DNA of 62,473 bases from DATJFH01 sp035495815 (lineage in GTDB: Bacteria > Acidobacteriota > Terriglobia > Bryobacterales > Bryobacteraceae). The DNA is taken from assembly GCA_035495815.1 (NCBI GenBank), contig DATJFH010000046.1, positions 1 through 62,473 on the forward strand, read 5' to 3'. The translations under genes and the position numbers were made by a program. This document shows positions 55,257 to 62,473 of this stretch, in pieces. A model generated the notes under the pieces. That model made no database searches. It saw nothing but the letters and a program-made list of their open reading frames with translations, and had not been told where the DNA came from. Each line of letters starts with the position of its first letter. Position 1 is the stretch's first letter.

Positions 55257-55967
55257 TCACTTTTCCAGGCCATCGACGGCATCGATGACCACTGAAATCT
55301 CTCTCAAATACGGACCCAGCAAGGCTGCTCCGTTTACTTCCCTGTCCTTGATCTTCTCTTCCCGCAAATCCAGCAGCCGGTCGAACGGGGCCGTGTCGAT
55401 ACCGAACACGTTGCGCGCCTGCGCGATCACGTCCCGCTTGGCCATCTTCGCATCCTCGCCCTTGAGGAGCAGGGCATGCCTGAACAGAACGCAGAAAGTG
55501 GAGAGCGAATCGGCCAGCAGCTTCCGCAGCAGGTCCGCTTCGGAGAGGATTCCCGACGCCTTCTGCCGCAGACGCAGCAGCTTGGCCCGCAGTTCGTGCT
55601 CCACTTGCGCCCGGTAGAACGAATTATCCACGCGCAGCGAGCCGATCACGTCCTTGCCGTGGAGCAGGCGGTGCTGGCGCGTCATGTCGTGGAACTCGAT
55701 CGGAAAGCAGTCCGTCGACGTCATCACTTCATGCTCGCTCAACAGCAGCGGAGCCGGATTGCCCTGCTCGTGCCACCAGCGGAACACAGGCTCCGATTCG
55801 GCCATCTCCCGCGGCGTGACTTCTGACAGAACACACAGGATATTCAGGTCCGAATACTTGCCCGAATGGTCCTCGCCCGCGCCCGAACCATAAAGCACGA
55901 CCGATACCAGCCGGTCCCCATGTGCTTTCTTCAGCCGCTCCACCAACCCGGTCAGTTTGCGTTCCAT
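55257..55967 (-). CDS. Nucleotidyltransferase-like protein
   Basis: 236 residues from the ATG at 55967. A longer frame from 56087 runs into the TPM gene. The N-terminal part has the Pol-beta-type signature VVLYGSGAGEDHSGKYSDLNIL: GS and the first Asp are kept but the second Asp of GS...D-x-D is Asn. The C-terminal part (about 100-236) is helical (VEHELRAKLLRLRQK, HALLLKGEDAKMAKR). It sits between the LemA and TPM genes of one operon. Activity is doubtful, as one metal-binding Asp is replaced; it may bind nucleotides without transfer. No partner toxin/antitoxin gene is seen. Confidence 0.75.
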   Translation of the reverse strand: MERKLTGLVERLKKAHGDRLVSVVLYGSGAGEDHSGKYSDLNILCVLSEVTPREMAESEPVFRWWHEQGNPAPLLLSEHEVMTSTDCFPIEFHDMTRQHRLLHGKDVIGSLRVDNSFYRAQVEHELRAKLLRLRQKASGILSEADLLRKLLADSLSTFCVLFRHALLLKGEDAKMAKRDVIAQARNVFGIDTAPFDRLLDLREEKIKDREVNGAALLGPYLREISVVIDAVDGLEK

Positions 55968-55971
55968 CTGT

Positions 55972-56820
55972 TTACCAGTCGCTCGAAGCTCCGCCGCCGC
56001 CCGAATCGCCGCCGCCGAAGCCGCCGAACCCGCCTCCGGAGTCCCCGCCCGAATCGTACCCGCCGAACCCGCCGCTCGATCCGCCACCCCAGCCCCGGTT
56101 GCGGCCGCTCAACACGCTTCCGAGCAGGATCCCTTGCAGGAACCCGCCGCCGCCTCCGCGGCCTCCTCTCAAAATCGAGAACAGTACGACGATCCCGATG
56201 ATTACCAGGGGCCAGGGAATGGAATCCTGCGGCCGCGGCTGCGTTCGCCGGCGGATCGAGGTGTCCAGCGTCACCCCCTTGGATTGCGCGATCCGGGTCC
56301 CCAGGGTAGCCGCCGCCGCGCGCATCGCCTCCCCATACTGCGATTGCCGAAGGGCCGGCCGCATTGCCCGGAGCACCTCGCCATCGAACCCGTCCGGCAA
56401 AACGGGCTCCAGACCGTACCCGACTTCCAGGCGGCTGCGCCGGTCGGAAACCGCCAGCAGCAGCAGGATACCTTCGTCCTTCCCTTTCTTGCCGACGCCC
56501 CAGGCCCGGTAGATGGCGTTGGCTACGTCCTCGATCGGCTCACCGTCCAAGCTCCGGATCGTCACCAGAGCCATCTGGGCGCCGGTCTGCTGCTCCACGC
56601 GGGCCGCGTAATTTTCCAACTCGGCCTTGCTCTGCGCGTCGATCACGCCCGCGAAATCGCTGACGTAACCCTGGGGTTTTAGAGCTTTCCAATCGACCGC
56701 CAGCGCCGGCAAGGCGCTGACAAGCAACAGAACCGGCGCGAAGGCCCGAATGGCAAAGCCTGGCCGGAGGAACCTGCGGCCGCCGACCCTAGCCAGCATC
56801 CACGATCCGACATCCGGCAT
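55972..56820 (-). CDS. TPM-domain protein (YgcG-like), Gly-rich tail
   Basis: 282 residues. A signal peptide (AIRAFAPVLLLVSALPALA) is followed by the TPM domain: YVSDFAGVIDAQSKAELENY, TGAQMALVTIRSLDGEPIE, WGVGKKGKDEGILLLLAVSD and RRSRLEVGYGLEPVLPD. A transmembrane helix (IPWPLVIIGIVVLFSIL) precedes a Gly/Ser-rich tail ending in GGASSDW. This family commonly pairs with LemA. The tail may be surface-exposed. A start at 56799 is possible. It is next to M16 (6 bases) and the nucleotidyltransferase-like gene (4 bases). Confidence 0.88.
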   Translation of the reverse strand: MPDVGSWMLARVGGRRFLRPGFAIRAFAPVLLLVSALPALAVDWKALKPQGYVSDFAGVIDAQSKAELENYAARVEQQTGAQMALVTIRSLDGEPIEDVANAIYRAWGVGKKGKDEGILLLLAVSDRRSRLEVGYGLEPVLPDGFDGEVLRAMRPALRQSQYGEAMRAAAATLGTRIAQSKGVTLDTSIRRRTQPRPQDSIPWPLVIIGIVVLFSILRGGRGGGGGFLQGILLGSVLSGRNRGWGGGSSGGFGGYDSGGDSGGGFGGFGGGDSGGGGASSDW

Positions 56821-56826
56821 CCGTCT

Positions 56827-58122
56827 TCAACATGCCAGATCATCGCGCCCTATTTTGAATCCGTCCAGGTTTCCGAGGACGGTCAGCGCGATCTGCTTCT
56901 GGTCAAAAAACTTCTGGGCAATGGCTTGCACGTCTTTCGCGGTCACCGCCTCGATGCTGTCGACCAGTTCGTCCAGGCTGAAGAAACGGCCGAAGTACAT
57001 CTGCTGACGAGCCAGGTTCGACATGCGGCTCGAAGTCGATTCCAGGCTGAGCATCAAAGAGCCCTTCAAATGGTCTTTGGCGCGGCGCACCTCGTCTTCC
57101 GGCACGGGATCCTGCTTGAGCTGGCGGAACTCTTTCAGAATCGACTCGATTACCCTGCCCACGGCTTCCGCCGACGTGCCCGCATAGATTGAAAGGCAAC
57201 CGGTATCCCGGTACGGGTTCAATTCGGAAAACACCGAATAAGCCAGCCCCTGCCGTTCCCGGATATTCTGAAAAAGCCGTGAGCTCATGCCGCCTCCGAG
57301 CAGCGTGTTCAGCACGTAGCAGGTAAACCGCTCATCGTGGGGCAGCGGAAAGGAAGGTACGCCGAGGCACAGCTGCACCTGCTCCAGGGACTTTTTGTTG
57401 CGCAGTGAGATGCGCGCATGCGTCGTCGGAGGGGGGCCGGATGGCGCCTGCCGTCCCGGGGGCAGCGACTCGAAATGCTCCCGCACCAGGTTTACCATCC
57501 CTTCGTGTGACAACCTGCCGGCGGCAGTGATCAGGGTGTTCGAGGGAAGATACTCGGCGCGGTAATAACCTTCCACCGCCTCGCGGTCGAAGCGCTTGAT
57601 CGTGTCCTTGGTCCCCAGAATCGGCTTGCCCAGCGGATGGTCCTTCCAGAAGTTGGCGGTGAAAATCTCGTGGACGAGGTAGTCCGGATTATCTTCCTCC
57701 ATCTTCAGCTCTTCGAGAATCACGCCCTTCTCCTTGGCGATGTCTTCGTCGCGGAACATGGGGTGCAGCACCAGGTCGGCGAGTACGTCGAACGCCAGCG
57801 AGAGGTGCTCGTCGAGCACTTTGGTGTTGTAACAGCACAGCTCCTTGGCTGTGAAAGCATCGAGGTTGCCGCCGATCGAATCCACCGAACGCGCGATCTC
57901 CTCGGCGGACCGCTTCGTGGTTCCCTTGAACAGCATGTGCTCGATGAAGTGGGTGATCCCGTTCTGGTCAGCCGATTCACGGCGTGAACCGGTCCCGACC
58001 CAGACTCCGACCGATACCGAGCGGACGTGCGGCATGACTTCGGTAATCACTCGAACCCCGTTCGGCAACGAGGTCAATTCTATATCGCGGACAGTAGTCG
58101 CGGAAGCTGGTAAAGTGGACAA
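56827..58122 (-). CDS. M16-family zinc peptidase
   Basis: 431 residues from a TTG at 58122; no in-frame ATG precedes the domain. The inverted zinc motif is HFIEH (His58, Glu61, His62) in GITHFIEHMLFKGT, with the third ligand Glu in ILEELKMEEDNPD. The C-terminal half is the second M16 domain (LGGGMSSRLFQNIRERQGLAYSV). It resembles processing-peptidase-like PqqL/YmxG enzymes. The protein lacks a signal peptide. It starts the leftward run of M16, TPM, nucleotidyltransferase-like, LemA, ALDH and is divergent from the lipoamide dehydrogenase at 58224. Confidence 0.93.
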   Translation of the reverse strand: MSTLPASATTVRDIELTSLPNGVRVITEVMPHVRSVSVGVWVGTGSRRESADQNGITHFIEHMLFKGTTKRSAEEIARSVDSIGGNLDAFTAKELCCYNTKVLDEHLSLAFDVLADLVLHPMFRDEDIAKEKGVILEELKMEEDNPDYLVHEIFTANFWKDHPLGKPILGTKDTIKRFDREAVEGYYRAEYLPSNTLITAAGRLSHEGMVNLVREHFESLPPGRQAPSGPPPTTHARISLRNKKSLEQVQLCLGVPSFPLPHDERFTCYVLNTLLGGGMSSRLFQNIRERQGLAYSVFSELNPYRDTGCLSIYAGTSAEAVGRVIESILKEFRQLKQDPVPEDEVRRAKDHLKGSLMLSLESTSSRMSNLARQQMYFGRFFSLDELVDSIEAVTAKDVQAIAQKFFDQKQIALTVLGNLDGFKIGRDDLAC

Positions 58123-58206
58123 GAGGAAAGAGTACCCTCTTTATTTTGTACCATTTTCGGGGCGTTTTTGCCAGTTTCCGGAGGAACGCCGCCGGGATCT
58201 TCTCCC

Positions 58207-58215
58207 TGGTAAAAT
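58207..58215 (+). promoter_or_regulatory. Candidate extended -10 of the lipoamide dehydrogenase gene
   Basis: TGGTAAAAT (TG at 58207, TAAAAT 58210-58215) lies 8 bases before the ATG at 58224, in the 101-base divergent space with the M16 gene. No -35 was seen. The start site would leave a leader of only a few bases. Confidence 0.4.
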
Positions 58216-58223
58216 GAGATTTC

Positions 58224-59618
58224 ATGACATTCGATCTCGTGGTGATCGGCAGCGGCCCCGGCGGTTACTCCGCCGCCGTGCGTGCAGGCCAGTACGGACT
58301 CAAGACCGCCATCATTGAAAAAGACCCCAAACTGGGGGGGACCTGCCTTCACGTGGGTTGCATCCCGACCAAGGCTTTGCTGCACACGGCCGAGGTTTGG
58401 GAGCATTTTCTGCACCCGGAAGAAGACGGGATCGAATGCCAGAATCCGAAGCTGAACTATCCAAAGGTCATCGACCGCAAGAACGGCATCGTGAACAAAC
58501 ACGCCAAGGGCGTGGAGTTCCTGATGAAGAAAAACAAGATCGAAGTGATCAAAGGGCGGGCCACGCTCAAAGGCGCGGGCAGGATCGAGGTCAGCGGAGA
58601 CAAGGGCGCCCGGACGGTGGAGGCGAAGAACACCATCATCGCCACGGGATCGGAGGCCCGCATGCTTCCGGGGCTGCAGCCGGATCCGGAGTTCATCCTC
58701 ACCAATATCGAGATTCTGAACCTGACACAGCCGCCGAAATCGCTGCTGATCATCGGAGCGGGCGCCGTGGGCGTGGAGTTCGCGTCCATCTTCCACCGGT
58801 TCGGGTCGAAGGTGACGTTGCTGGAGATGCTGCCCCGCGTGGTCCCGGTCGAGGACGAAGAAGTTTCGAAGGAGCTGGAGCGGGTCTTCAAGAAAACAGG
58901 CATCCGCGTCGAGACGGGGGCGAAAGCCAGCAATATCCGCAAGACCGGCGCCGGCGTCGCTCTCACGGTGACGCTTGCCAACGGGAAGACCGAAGAGATG
59001 GAGGCGGAAAAGCTGCTGGTGGCCGTCGGCCGCAAGCCCATCACGGAAAACATCGGTCTCGAAGCGACGAAGGTGGAGCTCGATCGCGGCTTCATCAAGG
59101 TCGATCCATGGCAGCAGACCGCGGAGCCGGGTATCTACGCGATCGGTGACGTGGTGGCGGGTACGCCGCAACTGGCGCATGTGGCCACGCGCGAGGGCAT
59201 GATCGCGGTGGCTCACATCGCCGGCAAGCCGGTCGAGCCGCTCAACCGCAATCGCATTCCGTCGGCGACTTACACCGAGCCGGGCATCGGCAGCGCCGGC
59301 ATGACGGAGGCGCAGGCAAAAGCGCAGGGGCGCAGGGTGAAGGTGGGCAAGTTTCCGTTCCTGGCCAACAGCAAGGCCACGATCATCGGCCAGCATGACG
59401 GCTTCGTCAAGGTCGTCGCCGACGAGCAGTACGGTGAGATTCTGGGCGTCCACATCATCGGTCCTTCGGCCTACGAGCTGATCGCCGAGGCGGTGGCGGC
59501 CATGGAAGCCGAAGCCACCGTGGAAACGCTCATGAAGACCATCCACGCGCACCCCACTTTATACGAAGGGCTGGGCGAGGCCTTCAATGCGGTTTACGGC
59601 CTGGCGATCAATGCTTAG
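58224..59618 (+). CDS. lpdA: Dihydrolipoyl dehydrogenase (E3)
   Basis: 464 residues. FAD site: DLVVIGSGPGGYSAAVRAG; the redox disulfide is Cys41 and Cys46 in GGTCLHVGCIPTKALL; the NAD site is LLIIGAGAVGVEFASIF and the second FAD motif is GIYAIGDVVAGTPQLAH. The C-terminal base pair of this family is in IHAHPTLYEG. It reoxidises dihydrolipoyl groups of 2-oxoacid dehydrogenase and glycine cleavage complexes. It precedes lipB and an E2 gene, which fits a lipoyl-dependent complex, though no E1 gene is in view. Confidence 0.97.
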   Translation: MTFDLVVIGSGPGGYSAAVRAGQYGLKTAIIEKDPKLGGTCLHVGCIPTKALLHTAEVWEHFLHPEEDGIECQNPKLNYPKVIDRKNGIVNKHAKGVEFLMKKNKIEVIKGRATLKGAGRIEVSGDKGARTVEAKNTIIATGSEARMLPGLQPDPEFILTNIEILNLTQPPKSLLIIGAGAVGVEFASIFHRFGSKVTLLEMLPRVVPVEDEEVSKELERVFKKTGIRVETGAKASNIRKTGAGVALTVTLANGKTEEMEAEKLLVAVGRKPITENIGLEATKVELDRGFIKVDPWQQTAEPGIYAIGDVVAGTPQLAHVATREGMIAVAHIAGKPVEPLNRNRIPSATYTEPGIGSAGMTEAQAKAQGRRVKVGKFPFLANSKATIIGQHDGFVKVVADEQYGEILGVHIIGPSAYELIAEAVAAMEAEATVETLMKTIHAHPTLYEGLGEAFNAVYGLAINA

Positions 59619-59747
59619 CGGTTCTGAGAATTTCGTTGCAGGCGCGGCCCGGCAGGCGGAGGCTTTACCCTGTCCCGCTACATCAACGGGTGGACATGGC
59701 AGTGAGGGGCGTTCCCGACTGCCGGGCCGCGCCGGAAGCCGGGTCCG

Positions 59748-60419
59748 ATGACAGCGGGTAGCGGCTGCCAGGTCCGCGAGCTTGGCCGGATGGATTACGC
59801 GGCCGCGTTCGCGTTACAGCAGCGCCTGGTCGACCAGCGGAAGCGCGGTCTGATTCCGGACCAGCTGCTGCTGCTCGAGCATCCCCACACCATCACCCTG
59901 GGACGCAACGGGAAGATGGAACATCTGCTGGCTAGCGAGCCCGCGTTGGCATCCGCGGGAATCATGTTTCACCCGACTGACCGCGGCGGCGACATCACCT
60001 ATCACGGGCCGGGCCAGGCGGTCGGCTACCCGATATTGGATCTGCGGGAGTGGAAGCGCGACGTCGGCGCCTACGTCCGCGCCCTCGAGCAGGTGATGAT
60101 CGACACGCTGGCCGGATTCGGCATTGCCGCCGGCCGGATTTCCGGATGCGCCGGGGCGTGGGTGGACGGAAAAAAGATCGGCGCCATCGGAGTCCATCTC
60201 AGCCGCTGGGTCACCTCCCACGGATTTGCGCTGAATGTGAACGCCGACCTGAGCTATTTTGGTTATATCGTGCCCTGCGGGCTGACGAAACCGGTCACCT
60301 CGATGGCGCAACTGGGAGTGGATGCGGCCCTCCCGGAGGTCAATGCGCGGCTGGCGCTCGAATTCAGCCGAGTATTCGATCGTAAGATCCTCGAACCCGC
60401 TTTGGAGATTGCCTCATGA
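59748..60419 (+). CDS. lipB: Octanoyl-[acyl-carrier-protein]:protein octanoyltransferase
   Basis: 223 residues. LipB motifs: TLGRNGKMEHLL, DRGGDITYHGPGQAVGYPI, ISGCAGAWVDGKKIGAIGVHL with the catalytic Lys143, FGYIVPCGLT with the catalytic Cys177. It moves octanoyl from ACP to lipoyl domains. The stop overlaps the ATG of the E2 gene by 4 bases (60416-60419), so the lipoyl-attaching enzyme is translationally linked to its likely substrate. The start at 59748 is the first ATG in the frame; no lipA is in the window. Confidence 0.95.
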   Translation: MTAGSGCQVRELGRMDYAAAFALQQRLVDQRKRGLIPDQLLLLEHPHTITLGRNGKMEHLLASEPALASAGIMFHPTDRGGDITYHGPGQAVGYPILDLREWKRDVGAYVRALEQVMIDTLAGFGIAAGRISGCAGAWVDGKKIGAIGVHLSRWVTSHGFALNVNADLSYFGYIVPCGLTKPVTSMAQLGVDAALPEVNARLALEFSRVFDRKILEPALEIAS

Positions 60420-61756
60420 CCGACGTAGTGATGCCCCAGATGGGTGAAAGCATTGTCGAAGGGACGTTGACGAAGTGGCTGAAGAAGTCGGGCGACCATG
60501 TCGAGCGGGACGAGCCTTTGTTCGAGATCTCGACGGATAAGGTGGACACGGAAATTCCCTCACCGGCGGCCGGCACGCTGTCGGAGATTCTGGTGCAGGA
60601 GGGGGCCACCGTGGGGATCAACACGGTGGTAGCGCGTATCTCGGATGGCGCAGCCGCGCCGGCTGAGCCGGCTAAGCCCGCCGCGCCGGAGACGGCCAAA
60701 CCCGCCGCGCCGACGCCGGAGACGGCCAAGCCCTCGCCTGAAGCCGGTTCTACGGCGCCGTCACCCGCGCCAGCTGCGTCTCAGCCCGAGGAATCGGCCG
60801 AGCCGGGCGGTCCCCTCTCGCCGCTGGTCCGCCGCATGGCCAGGGAACACAATCTCGATCTGAGCCGGGTGAAGGGAACCGGCGCGGGCGGCCGAATCAC
60901 CAAGCACGACGTGGAATCGTATCTTGCCCAGCCCGCCGCGGCGCCGTCCGCGCCCCGTGCGGAAGCGCCCAAGCCGGCCGTGCCGGCGCCGGCAGCGCCT
61001 CCCGCCACCGAGCCCGCGCCGCCGCAGGCGCCCGCCATTCCGCCGCCCGTTCAAGGCGGACCGGCCAAAGTGCGGATCGAGCCGATGAGCGCCATGCGGA
61101 CCAAGATCGCCGAGCACATGGTGATGAGTAAGCGGACCTCCGCTCATGTCACGACTATTCACAAAGTGGACATGACCAAGGTCGAAAAGCTGCGCCAAAA
61201 GCACAAGGCCGATTTCCAGGCGCGCTACGGCATGTCGCTGACCTATCTTCCCTTCATCACTCGCGCCGCCGTGGAAGGATTGCGGGCCTATCCCCTCCTT
61301 AACGCCTCCATCGAAGGCTCAAATATCGTCTATCACAATGAGATCAACATCGGGATTGCGGTGGCGCTCGAAAACGGACTGATCGTTCCCGTGATCCGCA
61401 ATGCGGACGAGAAGAACGTTCTCGGCCTGCAGCGCTCGATCGTGGACCTGGCCGCGCGCGCCCGGTCGCGGCAGCTCAAGCCGGACGAAGTGCAGGGCGG
61501 CACCTTCTCCATTACCAGCTTCGGCGGCTTCGGAAGTGTGATCGCCACTCCGGTGATCAATCAGCCGCAGGTCGCGATTCTGGGCGCCGGAGTCGTGGAG
61601 AAGACGCCGGTGGTGATCGACGACGCGATCGCCATCCGTTCGATCTGCTATCTCTCGCTCACTTTCGATCACCGCCTGATCGACGGTGCGCTGGCCGATC
61701 AGTTTACGGGCAAGGTGAAGTCGGCGCTCGAGAACTGGTCCGACGAGGTGCTGTAA
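60416..61756 (+). CDS. 2-oxoacid dehydrogenase E2 component (lipoyl acyltransferase)
   Basis: 446 residues. The lipoyl domain (1-75) has the modified Lys42 in EISTDKVDTEIPSP. An Ala/Pro/Glu-rich linker (about 80-130) leads to a peripheral subunit-binding domain (about 131-170: SPLVRRMAREHNLDLSRVKG). A second Pro/Ala linker follows, then the catalytic domain with TSAHVTTIHKVDMTKVEKL, FSITSFGGFGSV, and the active His419 in LTFDHRLIDG, with Asp423. It may be sucB-like or a branched-chain E2; the sequence does not settle this. It starts within the lipB stop, and the next gene begins 2 bases after its end. Confidence 0.93.
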   Translation: MTDVVMPQMGESIVEGTLTKWLKKSGDHVERDEPLFEISTDKVDTEIPSPAAGTLSEILVQEGATVGINTVVARISDGAAAPAEPAKPAAPETAKPAAPTPETAKPSPEAGSTAPSPAPAASQPEESAEPGGPLSPLVRRMAREHNLDLSRVKGTGAGGRITKHDVESYLAQPAAAPSAPRAEAPKPAVPAPAAPPATEPAPPQAPAIPPPVQGGPAKVRIEPMSAMRTKIAEHMVMSKRTSAHVTTIHKVDMTKVEKLRQKHKADFQARYGMSLTYLPFITRAAVEGLRAYPLLNASIEGSNIVYHNEINIGIAVALENGLIVPVIRNADEKNVLGLQRSIVDLAARARSRQLKPDEVQGGTFSITSFGGFGSVIATPVINQPQVAILGAGVVEKTPVVIDDAIAIRSICYLSLTFDHRLIDGALADQFTGKVKSALENWSDEVL

Positions 61757-61758
61757 CC

Positions 61759-62277
61759 ATGGATCCTCTTCCCTCCGGCGTGTTTCTGGACTTCTCGATT
61801 CGAAAGCTGGAACAGCTCGGATCCCGCATCCGGGAGTGTGTCGCCAGGCTCAGCGACGAGCAGATCTGGGCGCGGCACGGCGAGCACGAGAACGCGGTCG
61901 GCAACCTGGTGCTGCACCTGGCGGGCAATGTCGGCCAGTGGATCGTCGCCGGAATCGGGGGCCGCCCGGACACACGCGCGCGCGATGAGGAGTTCAACGC
62001 GCGCGGGCAGGTGACGGGGGCGGAGTTGATGGCGCGGCTGGACGGCGTGGTGGCGGAAGCTGTCGCCGTGCTGAAGGGGGTCACGCCGGAGCGGCTGGCC
62101 GAAACCTATCAGCCGCAAAAGTACCGCGTGACGGTGCTCGAAGGGATCTACCACGTGGTGGAGCACTTTTCCCAGCACACGGGCCAGATCATGTTCGCCA
62201 CCAAGCTGCTGACCGGGCGGGAACTGGGATTCTACAAGCACTTGAGCAGGCCGGTTCACGGCGAACAGACACCGTAG
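61759..62277 (+). CDS. DinB-like protein (DUF1572 type)
   Basis: 172 residues. Helical, DinB-like four-helix bundle: ENAVGNLVLHLAGNVGQWIV contains the first His, and YHVVEHFSQHTGQIMFATKLL contains further His of a metal site. Compared with the DinB protein at 51123 it carries a different second half. Enzymatic role is unknown. It starts two bases after the E2 stop, so it is probably co-transcribed with lipB and E2. Confidence 0.85.
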   Translation: MDPLPSGVFLDFSIRKLEQLGSRIRECVARLSDEQIWARHGEHENAVGNLVLHLAGNVGQWIVAGIGGRPDTRARDEEFNARGQVTGAELMARLDGVVAEAVAVLKGVTPERLAETYQPQKYRVTVLEGIYHVVEHFSQHTGQIMFATKLLTGRELGFYKHLSRPVHGEQTP

Positions 62278-62473
62278 GCGGCACAGGCAGCACATCCGCA
62301 CTGGCACATCCAGGTTTCCTGACATCGATATGGCTGAGGAGCGGAGGACCGGATTAGGCTGGCGGGGCGGCGGCAAGACATCTATGAGGAGTGCGGCCGG
62401 AAGTCGGAGGCAGTACCTGCCGTCGATTACACACGTTAGGAATGCTGCACAGTCGCCCGCCACCAGACGTGGC

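Noticed and set aside
59619..59747. Possible gene or RNA between lpdA and lipB
   Set aside because: The 129 bases hold no open frame with support and no clear hairpin followed by T-run.
62278..62473. Possible gene in the last 196 bases of the window
   Set aside because: No open frame or motif was convincing on either strand; the window ends before any gene can be judged.

Overview
The window looks like a chromosomal segment of a high-GC Acidobacteriota bacterium of the Solibacter/Bryobacter type. Lineage markers visible in the sequence are an Oar-like TonB-dependent receptor followed at once by a VWFA-related acidobacterial-type protein (18004-23449), a secreted repeat protein ending in the Solibacter-type C-terminal domain (46338-48638), a DUF1549/DUF1553 plus DUF1501 pair (27013-30610), and TPR-rich Ser/Thr kinases linked to an ECF sigma factor (34615-43453). 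I recognised no rRNA, tRNA, insertion sequence, prophage or CRISPR array.

Layout. 1-7986: the 3' end of a TonB-dependent receptor, then a leftward run made of ECF sigma factor, zinc-type anti-sigma factor, secreted protein, amidohydrolase, methyltransferase and sulfatase. 8203-13469: a D-aminoacylase-like hydrolase (left), then an SDR dehydrogenase, a penicillin-binding transpeptidase and a Tat-exported Gfo/Idh/MocA oxidoreductase (right). 13527-15139: the housekeeping rplU-rpmA-obg operon (left). 15408-30610: a rightward block with a hybrid histidine kinase carrying an HNOBA-like sensor, the receptor/VWFA pair, a second membrane-bound hybrid kinase, and the DUF1549/DUF1501 pair. 30588-34370: a GxxExxY protein inside an inverted repeat, and an acpP-fabF-etfB-etfA operon (left). 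34615-43453: an ECF sigma factor, a Sel1-like envelope protein and two tandem paralogous Ser/Thr kinases (left). 43486-53173: a DksA/TraR-type protein, a P1 (NylC/DmpA-like) peptidase, a PQQ-type propeller, the Solibacter-type secreted protein, a second Gfo/Idh/MocA protein, a tiny zinc ribbon, a DinB protein and an M28 peptidase. 53219-58122: an M16 peptidase, TPM, nucleotidyltransferase-like, LemA and aldehyde dehydrogenase operon (left). 58224-62277: lipoamide dehydrogenase, octanoyltransferase LipB, a 2-oxoacid dehydrogenase E2 and a DinB-like protein (right).

How it works together. Much of the content is signalling and envelope/secreted function of a heterotroph: two hybrid histidine kinases, two differently controlled ECF sigma factors, two receptors, a sulfatase, amidohydrolases, peptidases and oxidoreductases. 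Core metabolism appears as lipoylation/2-oxoacid dehydrogenase genes, acyl carrier protein with KAS II and electron transfer flavoprotein, and ribosome genes. The most notable system is the 34615-43453 module. Its sigma factor has Thr/Ser-rich residues where region 2.2 is normally acidic, no anti-sigma gene is present, and two membrane Ser/Thr kinases lie downstream. This fits a phosphorylation-switched sigma factor and contrasts with the classical sigma/anti-sigma pair at 6821-7986.

Limits. All functions come from reading motifs and family resemblance by eye; no database search was run. Start codons were chosen from signal peptides, ribosome binding sites and overlaps. Several genes seem to use TTG or GTG, and these starts are the least certain. 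Most long open frames antisense to the called genes are by-products of high GC and were left out.
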